A stretch of DNA of 10,517 nt from Candidatus Sericytochromatia bacterium (GTDB lineage Bacteria; Cyanobacteriota; Sericytochromatia; UBA7694; JACMQJ01), in contig JACMQJ010000080.1 of NCBI GenBank assembly GCA_014377055.1, positions 1-10,517 of the forward strand, written 5' to 3'. Shown here piece by piece: positions 1 through 8,592 of this stretch. The notes below the pieces were generated by a model. It was not told the origin of the DNA. It saw only the letters and a list, made by a program, of their open reading frames with translations, and did no database searches. Numbering within the stretch: the stretch's first letter is position 1; the number at the start of each line of letters is the position of its first letter. Position numbers and translations under genes: made by a program.

Positions 1-3000
1 AAATCAATAGAATCATTTCTATTCCCTTTACTTATAGCTTGTTTTATTGCTTCTTTAATTTTTTCAATTTCATATACCTGATTTGAAACCCAATCTCTTG
101 ACCAAATACGGTGAATTTTCCAACCAAGAGATTCTAAAACCTGTTGACGAAGTCTATCTCTATCTCTGGCAGTTTTAGATGAGTGATAAGTTGCCCCGTC
201 ACATTCAACGCCCAATAAAAATGAGCCAGGATTTTCAGGATCTACTACAGCAAGATCTATACGGTATCCAGAGCTACCAACTTGGCTTCTGACTATATAT
301 CCGAGTTTTACAATTTCATCATAAACATACTCTTCAAAAGGAGAGTCAAATTCCAAATGCTCGGTTACATCTTGGTTTTCATAAAGAGCTGATTTTCCAA
401 GTTCTGCATATTCTAAATAATTTCTTAAAAGCTTGCTTCCTAAAGAGTTTATCCGAGCAAGATCTAAATCGGTATATCGAATTGAGCTAACAAGCTTTAT
501 ATGTTGTCTTGCCCTTGTTACTGCTACATTAAGTCTTCTCTCACCTCCCGTAGATTTTAAAGGACCAAAATTATAAGAAATTTTATTATCATGGCTTTTC
601 CCATAACCAACACTAAATAAAATAACATCTCTCTCGTCACCCTGAACATGCTCAATACTTTTAACAAAAAATCTTTCACTATCTTTTGATTCAAATAATG
701 CTTCAAATGATTGATCATCCATACGTCTTCTTTCAAGCTCGCTGAGAATTGCCATTTGCTGTGCTTCACTGAAAGTAATTACCCCAAGTGTTAATTTATT
801 ATTATATTTTTTTAAATGCTCAAATACTAAATCAGCTATTTTTTCTGCCTCAATTCTATTTTGTCTTGAACCACCTCTGTCATAAATACCATTCACATGA
901 ATAAATTCTATAGCTGGTTTATCTAAAACTTTATTTGGAAAAGTAAAAAGCTTATTATTGTAAAAATGTTTATTAGAAAAAGCAATCAAATGTTCATCTT
1001 TACTACGATAATGCCATTGAAGCATTTTAGATGGTATACCCATATTTGAACATTCTTCTAGAATACTTTCATACTCTGGTATTTCTTCTTCATCATATTC
1101 ATCACTCTCATCACTTTCTACAAATCTAAAGAAATTACTAGGTGGCATCTGTTTTTTATCACCAACAACTATTAATTGATTTCCTCTTAAGATAGCACCT
1201 ACAGCATCTTCAGGGAAAATTTGAGAAGCTTCATCAAAAATAACTAAATCGAATTTTATTTTTTCTGGATCAATAAACTGGCTTACTGATAAAGGACTCA
1301 TCATAAAGCATGGCTTAATTTTAAAAAGTATATCTTTTATTTCACAAAATAATTTTCTGAGAGGTTTATGTTTTCTTTTTTTTGCCATTTCGGTATTTAA
1401 AATACCGAATACAGAGCTTTCCATTTTAAACATATCCTGCTCTGGTATATTTTTTCTAAGATTTACTTGCAATCTTGCCCTTGCAATATCTAATGACTTT
1501 AAATCAAGCTTTGAAAAGTCTGAAATTAAATTATTATATTCAGTACCATTAAAATCACTTAGTAATGGCTCTCTTGTATAGACATCATCAAGCCATAATT
1601 GATAAAATCTTTTATAAAAAACCTTGTCAATTTCATTAACTGGAATTCTTTGTTCAAAAATTAAAGTAATAAAATTACCAATGTTTATTGAATTAAAATA
1701 ACTTTCTACTGTTCTAAATTTTATCCATTCATTTAAATAATGAAAATTTTTCTTTAATTCCTGAAACCATTTATAAATATCAGTAAAACTTTCTTTTTCA
1801 ATAGTTTGAGAATTAATACTTATTTTTTCATTTATGAATAATTTCTTAAATTCAGTTATTTGTTTTGAAAGTTTATTATATTCTGAGTTAAGTAAGGATG
1901 AGTACTGTTTAAAAGCCTCAAATAAATTATCTTTATTACTGACCAATAATTTTAATTTATCTAAGTCCCCATAATTTAAAATAAAGTCATTTTTAGAAAC
2001 ATTAGCATTAAATTTTATAGACCAATCAATTATTTGCAAAATATTTGTCCAATCTGTATCTAAGCCTTTAAAAAAGTCTTCTAATTCATTTTTAAGAGAA
2101 TCTTGATATTGCTCCGAAAAATTTAACTCAAAAGCAAGTAAGTCAAGACCATCACAAAAATCTTTTCTAAGTTGCTGCCAATCTAGAATGCTATTAGGTT
2201 TTAAATATTCGAGAAGTGATTCGTTTAAGTTACAAAGCCTATTCATAAAATCTTTTTCTTTTAACACGTTGTTTGATACAATATCGAATTGTTCATTTAT
2301 TTCTTCACAGCTTAAGCGTATTTTATTTTTATTAAGCAAATTAAAGTTAATTTCTATTGTTTCTTTAATATTATTTAAATCAAGAAATATTTGCTTAAAT
2401 TTATTTATTTCATTAGCATTTTTTAATAAATCTTTTAATTTTTCAGGGATTGTTTTATTTTCAAACCAACTAATAATTTTACTTGAAATAAGAAGTTGTT
2501 CTTTTACGTATTCCCAGTTTGTATCAATTCCATTAAAACAACTACCAAAATTATTTATTAAATCATTTTTGCTTTCTTCAAAGAATTTTTCAAAATTAAT
2601 TATTTCAAACCCTTGTTTAAAATCTTCATTTAATTGATTCCAAATAATTGAATAATTTTCTGAGATATTATTATTTAATTGTGAATAAAAAGACCATAAA
2701 TCATTAAAATTGCTTCTTTTTTCTAAAACAATAGTTATAACGGTATTTAAAGAGTTATTTATATCTTGGTAATCAATAATAATATTTGCTTTATTAAAAC
2801 GATCTAAATTCAATTTTATTTTATTAAATGATTCAGTAGTATCATTATTTAACTGTTTTAATCTTTTTAATTCTAAAGAAGAATGTTTCAATAATAATTT
2901 TAATTCCTCAGGGATTAATTTTCCTGAAAACCATTTTAAGATATTTTGAGTAACCAAAATATCTTCTTTTATTTTGTTCCAGTCTGTTTCTTCTTCTTTA

Positions 3001-6000
3001 TAAGAGCTGCCAAAATTGTTGATAAATTTAGATTTATTTTCTGAAAAATAATTTTTTAATTGAGATATTTCCAAAGCCGTAAAAATATCTACCTTTAGAA
3101 GTTCCCATATAATTTTATTTTCGTAAGTAAATTTATTAATGGTTTTATTAAAAGACCATAAAAGCTCAAAATTATCTTGTTGTCTAGATAACTGTTCTAG
3201 TAGATCTTTGAATGTTTTTTCAATATTTTCCGAATTAATTTCAATACTTTGAGATTTTAAATTTTCACTGAATTTTTTAAACTTCTTTAAATTATCCTCA
3301 GAATCTTCAAATAATTTTTTAAATTTAATTGCCTCAATTCCAGAATTTTCTAAAAATGATTTTAATTTTTGTGGAATAGTCTTACCAGAGAACCATTTTA
3401 TTATTTTCTTTGCAATTAAAACATCCTCTTTTATTTTATTCCAATCAGTATTTTCGCCAATATAACTATTACCAAAAGTGTTAATAAACTCATCTATATT
3501 TTCTTCAAACCATTTTTTCTCTTTATAAACTAAGTCAGCTGCCTTTAAAATATCTAAAATATCGGAGTATTTTAAATTTGAATTATTTAAAAGGGATGAT
3601 ATCTGTTTAAAGTCTGATTTATATACCGCTGAATTTAAAACCCTTTTAACAATGCCATTGAACTCAATTTCAAAACGGTTAAGAAGCTTATTAATATCAA
3701 GCTCTAAGATGTCTTTATTATACTTGCTTACAAAGCTTTGATATTTTTGTTTGTAATTATCAACTTTTTTATTTATCTCTTCGATTCTTAATAATAAAGA
3801 AGATAAATTTTTATCATCATACCAAGACTCTTGAATTTCTGGTCTTAATACAATAAGTTCATATATTTTTCTAAAATACTCATACTCTAAATAATTTTTT
3901 GGTTTATCTAAACCTGTAAGTTGAGATATATTGTCTATTAATTTAGTGAAATTATCTAAACTATCTTTTGCACCCCATAAAGATTCTTTTATATTATTTT
4001 CTTCATTTATAAAATTACTAGGGACTTTTTCTCCAAAAAAATCACTAATTTTATCAAAAGAAGAATTTATTTCAGGCAATTCATTGAATACATCTTTTTT
4101 ATACTTTTCAGCAAAAACTTTCATTTTTTCATTGTAAATATCAGTTTTTTGTTTTAACTTATCAGAAGCTATAATCAACTTTTCTAAATAGCTTTCATCA
4201 AACCATGAGTCTTGAACTTTTGGCTCTTTAATAATATTTTCCAAAAGCTCTTGATAATGAGAAATTTCAAGAAAGTTTTCAGGTTTAACAATTCCGCACA
4301 AAGAACATATAGAATCCAATGATTTCTCTAATTTTTCAAAGCAATAATTGAGGCTTATAAATATTTCTTCTATATCTTTTTGCTTTGAAATATAATGTTC
4401 AGGTAAATTATTTGAAAATATTTTGTATAAACTTTTATACTGTTCATTTAAATCAGGCAATTTATTTATTAATTCTCTATTGTATTTTTTGGTAAACTGT
4501 TCAGAAATTAAATTTTTTCTATTTATTTTTTCTTGTAATTGATCTGCTTTTAACAACAAATCATTAATAATACTTTCCTTATACCATAAGCTCTGTATTT
4601 TAGGCTCTAAAATAATTAATTCGATTAATTTTTCTAGTTTTTCTAATTCTATAAAATCATTAGGCTTTTGTAGATCAGAATATTCATTTATTTTTTCAAA
4701 CTGAACTTTTAATTTTTCCAAGCTAATTTTTAATATATCAAGAGAATAATGAATATTTCTATTATCAGCTACAAAATCCTCAAATAAATTTATATTATGT
4801 ATGTCTGAAAGATAATTAATTTCCTTCTCAAAGGTATTTAATAAATTATTATTTAAAATAGAAATATTATAAGTTTTAAGAAATAGACTTTTATTTTTTT
4901 TATATTTTGAAACTTGAGCTTCAAGATTAAAGATTTTTTCGTAAAAAATATCTAAATTAAATTCTGAGTTAAGCCATTTATGCAAAGGGAAAGGAGAACT
5001 AAGTAAAAATTCATTATTATTTATCCAATTATTCAAAGCTTCTATATTATAAGGAGCAACAAAGCTTAATTCGCTATGATAATTTTCAGTCTTTTCAACA
5101 ATAATAGATAAATTAGTTAAAATATTATCTACATTGTTTTTAACTAAACCTTCATTTTCTAAACTAACTATTTTTAAAACAGTATTTTTCCATGGGTGGT
5201 TTTCATATTCTGTAAAAACAGAATTCAAATCAGAGATAACTTTTAATTTATCTTTAATTTCTTCCCAGGTATTAGTATCAATATTTAAAATATTCGGTAT
5301 TGAAAAGCGAAGTAACTTATAACTGTCTAGTGAAGCTAATCTGGATTGAGCCTTATAAGTAGATATTTCTAAATTTCCCTGTAATTTATGCAGGCACTGT
5401 ACATAATTATTTAACTGTTTCTTAATTTTATCAAGTTTTATCAACTCTTCTTCTGTATCTTTTTTTATTACTTTTTTATTAAGCTGCAATGTTTTCTCAA
5501 GATCAGAAAAAATATTTTTCTTCACTATTTTTTGTCCATGCATTTCAAGACAAAAATCTCCCAAGCCACAATTCTCTAAACGTTTTTTAACTACTTCAAG
5601 AGCTGCCATTTTTTCACTAACAAATAAAACACTTTTACCGTCAGAAATACATTCCGCAATTATATTTGTAATAGTTTGACTTTTACCTGTTCCTGGAGGA
5701 CCTTGAAGAACAAAACTAGCACCTTTTTTAGCAAGGACAATTGCTTCTTGCTGACTTGAATCTGCATCTAAAACCTGAAAAGTACTTTTTGAAGAAATAT
5801 TTTGATCTAATAAATCAGAAGTAAAATCAGAGAAACTTTCATTTTTCTGTTCTGAAGAGATTTTTCCATTTAAAATTGAATGAGATTTTATTAATTCATT
5901 ATAACGTTCTAAATCGTTATAAAGTACTAATTTATTAAAAGAAAAAATACCTAAGCACATTTTTTCTTCAAGAACTTGACTAGGTATATCTTTTATTTCT

Positions 6001-7214
6001 TCTTTTAATTTAGAAAAATACATTCTTAAAGTAATAGAATTAATTTCCTCTGGTAAGTCTGGTAAAATAATAGCAAACTGATTAATTAACTTTGTAATTA
6101 AGGCTGGATTAATAATAATTTCATCTTCAAGAATTCTTAATTTATAAGGACTATTTATTGATACTTTAAAAAGTTCTACAGGAAGCAATAGAATCGGTGA
6201 CAGAAACTTATCAACACTATTTTCCTGTTCTGTCCATGTTAACTGTCCCAATGCAATAAATAGAGTGTTTATACCTTGTTCTTCTAGGGAGCTGGAAGCT
6301 CTATGCTTAATTCTATAAAGTAACGCATTTGCTTCTTTTTTTGTTCTATTTATTCTTACTTCATTTTTCTCTAAATTATTTAATTCCTGATTTTCTTGAA
6401 TTGATGTTAGAACCAAAGTTTCAGAGTGATCGAATAACTTTTCAAAAATTTCATAAATATCTGGCTCTGAAAATTCTATAACACTTTTTAGCCTAGTATT
6501 TATAAGAGGATTCTTTTTTGAAAGATCTAAAAGCTTTTCTCTATAAGCTTTAAGCTTTTTATCCATAGGCTCATTAATAATATTATCAGTTTTTGAAACA
6601 TTATTATTTTCAATAATTGGTTCTGAAATTATTTCATCAGAATTATCTTTTAAAATTACTCCATATTTTTCTGCCAATAAAGAAAGTCCGCCAATATGAC
6701 TTGAAGAATGGGCTGCTATTTTCCATTGAAAATCTTTATTGTATATTTCAAAAATTTCCATTGTCGATTCTCCAGCATGTTCAAAAGTTACTGGAAATCT
6801 CAGAAATGGCTCTTCATTTATCCCACTTAATCTTACTTCTAAACTCTTAAAAATCTTAGAATAATCGGGATTTTCAAAAATATTGTTTCCCATTGATAAA
6901 ACCAAAATTATTTTTTTTATAAGGGTATTTAATTTTGTAAAATCAACAATAAAAGAGAAAATATGCTCTTGACTCTTTATTCTATAGTAAGAAAGGCCAT
7001 TACAAGGTGAATTAATATTTTTATTATTAATTAAATATGAATTATTTAAAAATTTCTTTTCTTCAGTTAAACAAAAAGCTGAGATATTTATATTTGAACC
7101 ATGTAAACTATAAGCATCATCTAATTCATAAATTATTTCAATTTTAACGTATTTCAAATCGTTTAAATATTTTGAAATATTTACTCTCTGTCCTTTTACT
7201 AGGGTCTCAGTCAT
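1..7214 (-). CDS. TerD-DUF4011-SF1 helicase-PD-(D/E)XK nuclease fusion (Hhe-like), 3' end outside window
   Basis: One frame read codon by codon is open for 2404 codons with no stop. The ATG follows an AGGA ribosome site, and an in-frame TAA lies two codons upstream, which fixes the start. Residues 1-188 form a TerD-like domain (opening LVKGQRVNISK, ending near KYG 183-185). From 217 a DUF4011 region begins (LLDLSKKNPL; EEQG 311-314; W327). The helicase core has a Q motif (Q488), Walker A GPPGTGKS 505-512, DEAS 1994-1997, GDKKQMPP 2018-2025, HYRS 2068-2071, VQGDERDVI 2190-2198 and RRLNVAVTRAR 2226-2236. A nuclease domain follows, with RID (D2320), VECDG (E2337, D2339), RDRDRLR and RIWSRDW. About 1480 residues separate Walker A from Walker B, largely repeats. 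The family is ATP-dependent nucleic-acid translocase plus DNA cleavage; the DUF4011-helicase-Vsr layout is that of the antiphage Hhe proteins. Cytoplasmic location is inferred from the lack of a signal peptide or membrane segment. The family and layout call is firm; the defence role is inference. The protein probably ends shortly beyond the window edge. Confidence 0.93.
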   Translation of the reverse strand, partial: MTETLVKGQRVNISKYLNDLKYVKIEIIYELDDAYSLHGSNINISAFCLTEEKKFLNNSYLINNKNINSPCNGLSYYRIKSQEHIFSFIVDFTKLNTLIKKIILVLSMGNNIFENPDYSKIFKSLEVRLSGINEEPFLRFPVTFEHAGESTMEIFEIYNKDFQWKIAAHSSSHIGGLSLLAEKYGVILKDNSDEIISEPIIENNNVSKTDNIINEPMDKKLKAYREKLLDLSKKNPLINTRLKSVIEFSEPDIYEIFEKLFDHSETLVLTSIQENQELNNLEKNEVRINRTKKEANALLYRIKHRASSSLEEQGINTLFIALGQLTWTEQENSVDKFLSPILLLPVELFKVSINSPYKLRILEDEIIINPALITKLINQFAIILPDLPEEINSITLRMYFSKLKEEIKDIPSQVLEEKMCLGIFSFNKLVLYNDLERYNELIKSHSILNGKISSEQKNESFSDFTSDLLDQNISSKSTFQVLDADSSQQEAIVLAKKGASFVLQGPPGTGKSQTITNIIAECISDGKSVLFVSEKMAALEVVKKRLENCGLGDFCLEMHGQKIVKKNIFSDLEKTLQLNKKVIKKDTEEELIKLDKIKKQLNNYVQCLHKLQGNLEISTYKAQSRLASLDSYKLLRFSIPNILNIDTNTWEEIKDKLKVISDLNSVFTEYENHPWKNTVLKIVSLENEGLVKNNVDNILTNLSIIVEKTENYHSELSFVAPYNIEALNNWINNNEFLLSSPFPLHKWLNSEFNLDIFYEKIFNLEAQVSKYKKNKSLFLKTYNISILNNNLLNTFEKEINYLSDIHNINLFEDFVADNRNIHYSLDILKISLEKLKVQFEKINEYSDLQKPNDFIELEKLEKLIELIILEPKIQSLWYKESIINDLLLKADQLQEKINRKNLISEQFTKKYNRELINKLPDLNEQYKSLYKIFSNNLPEHYISKQKDIEEIFISLNYCFEKLEKSLDSICSLCGIVKPENFLEISHYQELLENIIKEPKVQDSWFDESYLEKLIIASDKLKQKTDIYNEKMKVFAEKYKKDVFNELPEINSSFDKISDFFGEKVPSNFINEENNIKESLWGAKDSLDNFTKLIDNISQLTGLDKPKNYLEYEYFRKIYELIVLRPEIQESWYDDKNLSSLLLRIEEINKKVDNYKQKYQSFVSKYNKDILELDINKLLNRFEIEFNGIVKRVLNSAVYKSDFKQISSLLNNSNLKYSDILDILKAADLVYKEKKWFEENIDEFINTFGNSYIGENTDWNKIKEDVLIAKKIIKWFSGKTIPQKLKSFLENSGIEAIKFKKLFEDSEDNLKKFKKFSENLKSQSIEINSENIEKTFKDLLEQLSRQQDNFELLWSFNKTINKFTYENKIIWELLKVDIFTALEISQLKNYFSENKSKFINNFGSSYKEEETDWNKIKEDILVTQNILKWFSGKLIPEELKLLLKHSSLELKRLKQLNNDTTESFNKIKLNLDRFNKANIIIDYQDINNSLNTVITIVLEKRSNFNDLWSFYSQLNNNISENYSIIWNQLNEDFKQGFEIINFEKFFEESKNDLINNFGSCFNGIDTNWEYVKEQLLISSKIISWFENKTIPEKLKDLLKNANEINKFKQIFLDLNNIKETIEINFNLLNKNKIRLSCEEINEQFDIVSNNVLKEKDFMNRLCNLNESLLEYLKPNSILDWQQLRKDFCDGLDLLAFELNFSEQYQDSLKNELEDFFKGLDTDWTNILQIIDWSIKFNANVSKNDFILNYGDLDKLKLLVSNKDNLFEAFKQYSSLLNSEYNKLSKQITEFKKLFINEKISINSQTIEKESFTDIYKWFQELKKNFHYLNEWIKFRTVESYFNSINIGNFITLIFEQRIPVNEIDKVFYKRFYQLWLDDVYTREPLLSDFNGTEYNNLISDFSKLDLKSLDIARARLQVNLRKNIPEQDMFKMESSVFGILNTEMAKKRKHKPLRKLFCEIKDILFKIKPCFMMSPLSVSQFIDPEKIKFDLVIFDEASQIFPEDAVGAILRGNQLIVVGDKKQMPPSNFFRFVESDESDEYDEEEIPEYESILEECSNMGIPSKMLQWHYRSKDEHLIAFSNKHFYNNKLFTFPNKVLDKPAIEFIHVNGIYDRGGSRQNRIEAEKIADLVFEHLKKYNNKLTLGVITFSEAQQMAILSELERRRMDDQSFEALFESKDSERFFVKSIEHVQGDERDVILFSVGYGKSHDNKISYNFGPLKSTGGERRLNVAVTRARQHIKLVSSIRYTDLDLARINSLGSKLLRNYLEYAELGKSALYENQDVTEHLEFDSPFEEYVYDEIVKLGYIVRSQVGSSGYRIDLAVVDPENPGSFLLGVECDGATYHSSKTARDRDRLRQQVLESLGWKIHRIWSRDWVSNQVYEIEKIKEAIKQAISKGNRNDSID
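1875..3497 (-). repeat. Protein-level tandem repeats, class A (4 units, 154-155 residues)
   Basis: Residues about 1240-1780 contain four units centred on a (T)-D/N-W motif with the Trp at 1258, 1412, 1567 and 1722, so the steps are 154, 155 and 155 residues. The first three share F-I/L-N-x-F-G-S/N-S/C, then T-D/N-W-x-x-(I/V)-K-E, then (K/S)-W-F-x-x-K-x-IP-x-(K/E)-LK. The fourth keeps GLDTDW but has lost the WFSGKTIP-like part. Units one and two are also visibly alike at DNA level. Motifs of the kind G-x-(D/E)-T-D-W are typical of this helicase family; several evenly spaced copies indicate expansion by duplication. Confidence 0.8.
3705..4997 (-). repeat. Protein-level tandem repeats, class B (4 units, about 127-130 residues)
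   Basis: Inside the helicase insertion, residues about 740-1170 contain four related units. They are anchored by a Trp at 747, 877, 1004 and 1131, giving steps of 130, 127 and 127 residues. Units two to four share the pattern P-x-I/V-Q-x-x-W-Y/F, then a leucine-rich helix, then K-Y-N/K-K/R-(D/E) and, in units two and three, LP-(D/E)-(L/I)-N. The unit at 747 is much more diverged. The composition (Lys, Glu, Asn, Ile, Leu) suggests long helices or coiled coil. Function is unknown; a helical arm between the two halves of the ATPase core is the likely form. Confidence 0.75.
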
Positions 7215-7222
7215 TATTTAAA

Positions 7223-7228
7223 TTCCTA
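7223..7228 (-). promoter_or_regulatory. Ribosome binding site of the giant helicase gene
   Basis: Read on the minus strand this is TAGGAA, placing AGGA about 9 nt before the ATG at 7214. With the in-frame TAA at 7220-7218, it excludes any longer in-frame start. Confidence 0.7.
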
Positions 7229-7250
7229 CAAAAAATTTTGGTTCAAAATT

Positions 7251-7278
7251 CTTTTGTTAAAATATAAATTAACAAAAG
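7251..7278. promoter_or_regulatory. Perfect 10-bp inverted repeat upstream of the helicase gene (operator-like)
   Basis: CTTTTGTTAA at 7251-7260 and TTAACAAAAG at 7269-7278 are perfect inverted copies separated by 8 bp. The element lies 37-64 nt before the helicase start codon, where a repressor or activator site would be expected. The minus-strand sequence 7280-7261, TACTTTTGTTAATTTATATT, matches 19 of 20 bases of a stretch upstream of motA. A TTAACA that could act as a weak -35 lies at its gene-proximal end, but no good -10 follows at 16-18 nt, so the exact promoter is not resolved. Confidence 0.55.
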
Positions 7279-7633
7279 TACTTGCTGAATGCTTTATATT
7301 AAATAATATTTTTCTATTATACATCCGACATTGAGTATATGTATTTTTCATGTTTTTTATTATAATATTGATATTAATTATATCAGATATAGTATTCTCC
7401 TAAGATAGATAAATTTGATACTTTAATTAACTCTCAATAACCATAAATTTGTTTAAACTTCTCCTCTTTAAGTTCTTTTTTCTGAAGATTATTTATTGTT
7501 CTTTCTTCCTTATCATCTATTAAATAACCCTATTATTCCTAAATACTTTATTAAAATATCACCTTTTTAAAATTGTGTCCAATTTTTTAGGGATACTTCA
7601 CTTTTTAAAAAATAAATCTTATATACATAATAA

Positions 7634-7667
7634 AAAAGAGGGCTTACACATTTGTAAGTCCTCTTTT
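7634..7667 (-). terminator. Rho-independent terminator of the motA-motB unit
   Basis: A 15-position stem (7634-7648 with 7653-7667) closes a 4-nt loop. The only imperfect position is 7642/7659, which is G-U in a plus-strand RNA and A-C in a minus-strand RNA. On the minus strand the stem runs into TTTTTTATTATG, a good U-tract, and it begins 14 nt past the motB stop codon. It separates motAB transcription from the downstream helicase gene. Confidence 0.85.
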
Positions 7668-7680
7668 AAAAACTAATTAA

Positions 7681-8529
7681 TTAATTCTTAGGTTTTGATG
7701 TTTCTGCTTTTGCCTTTTTGTTAAAGTCATTGGCTCTACCCATTTCTCTTTCTGCTTCAAATATTTTAGTACGTTCTTTAATATCGTGCTCATTACCGAT
7801 AATATCAAGTGTTGTAGGTTCTTTAGACTTATTCTTCTTCATATTGATAACTGCATTGGTTAGAACAATATCTATTCTACGATTTCTTGATCTATTTTCA
7901 ACAGATATATTTGGCACTAATGGTCTAGTATCTCCATAACCAACTGCTGAAAGATGCTTTGGTGGAACACCTTTTGAAATAAGAAACTCAACTACTTCGG
8001 TCGCTCTAAGTGATGATAATGCCCAGTTAGAAGTGATAGGAGGTCTATTAACTTTAACATCATCTGTATGACCCTCAATTTGAGCATTTGCATTAGTTTC
8101 TGTAATGAACTCAGCAACCTCTTTTAGTGTAGGCTTTATTTTATCATTAATTACTGTAGAACCTGGATCAAAGAAATATGAATCAACCAAACTAATAATT
8201 GTACCTCTCTCATCTGCTGAAACTGTTACTCCAGCCTCTAGACCCAAAGCCCTGATAGCTTCTTCGATAGCCTCTGATACTGCTGTTGTTTTTGTTGATC
8301 TCCTAGGATCTGATAATAAAGCTGCTCCAACTTGATTATTTTCCACAGCTGTTTTATGAAAAGCTTTTTTTAGGGAATCAGACAAAGTCAAAAGCTTGTC
8401 CATCTCAACATTTGACATGGCATACAATACCAAGAAAAAGATCATTAAGTTAGTGATCATGTCAGCATAACTAATTAGCCAACGTAGAGGATTAGGACCT
8501 CCATCACCACCACCGCCGCCTCCAGACAT
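7681..8529 (-). CDS. motB: Flagellar stator protein MotB (OmpA-family peptidoglycan-binding)
   Basis: A 282-residue protein with the normal MotB plan. After a glycine-rich N-terminus (residues 3-8 are all Gly) comes one membrane segment, about 17-38, containing SYADM; Asp23 is the expected ion-carrying residue. A linker that should include the plug helix follows, then an OmpA/MotB domain at about 110-224 with IEGHTDD (151-157), SSLRATEV (172-179), GYGD (197-200) and NRSRNRRIDI (212-221), the peptidoglycan-contact pattern. A charged tail of about 58 residues ends the protein. MotB anchors the stator to the cell wall and, with MotA, forms the channel whose H+ or Na+ flow drives rotation. It lies 63 nt downstream of motA and is probably co-transcribed with it. 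The ATG is supported by AGAGGA 6 nt upstream. The family call is firm; the coupling ion cannot be told. A Zorya-type ZorB is a less likely alternative. Confidence 0.9.
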   Translation of the reverse strand: MSGGGGGGDGGPNPLRWLISYADMITNLMIFFLVLYAMSNVEMDKLLTLSDSLKKAFHKTAVENNQVGAALLSDPRRSTKTTAVSEAIEEAIRALGLEAGVTVSADERGTIISLVDSYFFDPGSTVINDKIKPTLKEVAEFITETNANAQIEGHTDDVKVNRPPITSNWALSSLRATEVVEFLISKGVPPKHLSAVGYGDTRPLVPNISVENRSRNRRIDIVLTNAVINMKKNKSKEPTTLDIIGNEHDIKERTKIFEAEREMGRANDFNKKAKAETSKPKN

Positions 8530-8535
8530 ATATTA

Positions 8536-8541
8536 TCCTCT
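8536..8541 (-). promoter_or_regulatory. Ribosome binding site of motB
   Basis: Minus-strand AGAGGA lies 6 nt before the motB ATG. It is much stronger than the site before motA, consistent with independent loading on a shared transcript. Confidence 0.75.
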
Positions 8542-8592
8542 TTTTATAATTTAAAATACTAAATTAACAATAAGCTGTACAAACTAAACTAT

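Larger units (their letters stand above)
7215..7633. other. AT-rich intergenic region between motB terminator and helicase gene
   Basis: This roughly 420-bp stretch has no reading frame with a credible start, ribosome site or recognisable product on either strand. It should hold the helicase promoter. Apart from the perfect inverted repeat at 7251-7278, the only other dyad noticed is TGATAT/ATATCA at 7369-7385 with a 5-bp spacer, too short and AT-rich to interpret. No tRNA, riboswitch or insertion sequence end was recognised. Confidence 0.6.

Noticed and set aside
557..769. Minus-strand open frame of 70 codons in a different frame within the helicase gene
   Set aside because: It overlaps the region coding for the conserved helicase motifs V and VI in the real frame and resembles no protein family.
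2188..2637. Plus-strand open frame of 149 codons, and shorter ones at 3931-4137, 5134-5322 and 6617-6850
   Set aside because: They lie wholly antisense to the continuous helicase frame, have low-complexity Ser/Leu/Phe-rich products, and show no family motifs.
4296..4307. C-x-x-C pair (residues 970 and 973) as a zinc site
   Set aside because: No second Cys/His pair is nearby and the pair is absent from the other repeat units.
1875..4997. The repeats as a CRISPR array or DNA-level satellite
   Set aside because: The units are long, diverged, and in frame at 127-155 codons; they are protein repeats within one gene, not short identical DNA repeats with spacers.
7251..7278. Rex operator (clostridial TTGTTAA-N4-TTAACAA)
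   Set aside because: The half-sites match, but the spacer is 8 bp here (6 bp in the motA copy, with TTGTCAA arms), while Rex sites use 4 bp. The half-site spacing does not fit.
7369..7385. Dyad TGATAT-N5-ATATCA as a Fur-like site
   Set aside because: Only 6-bp AT-rich arms, and the match to a Fur box is poor.
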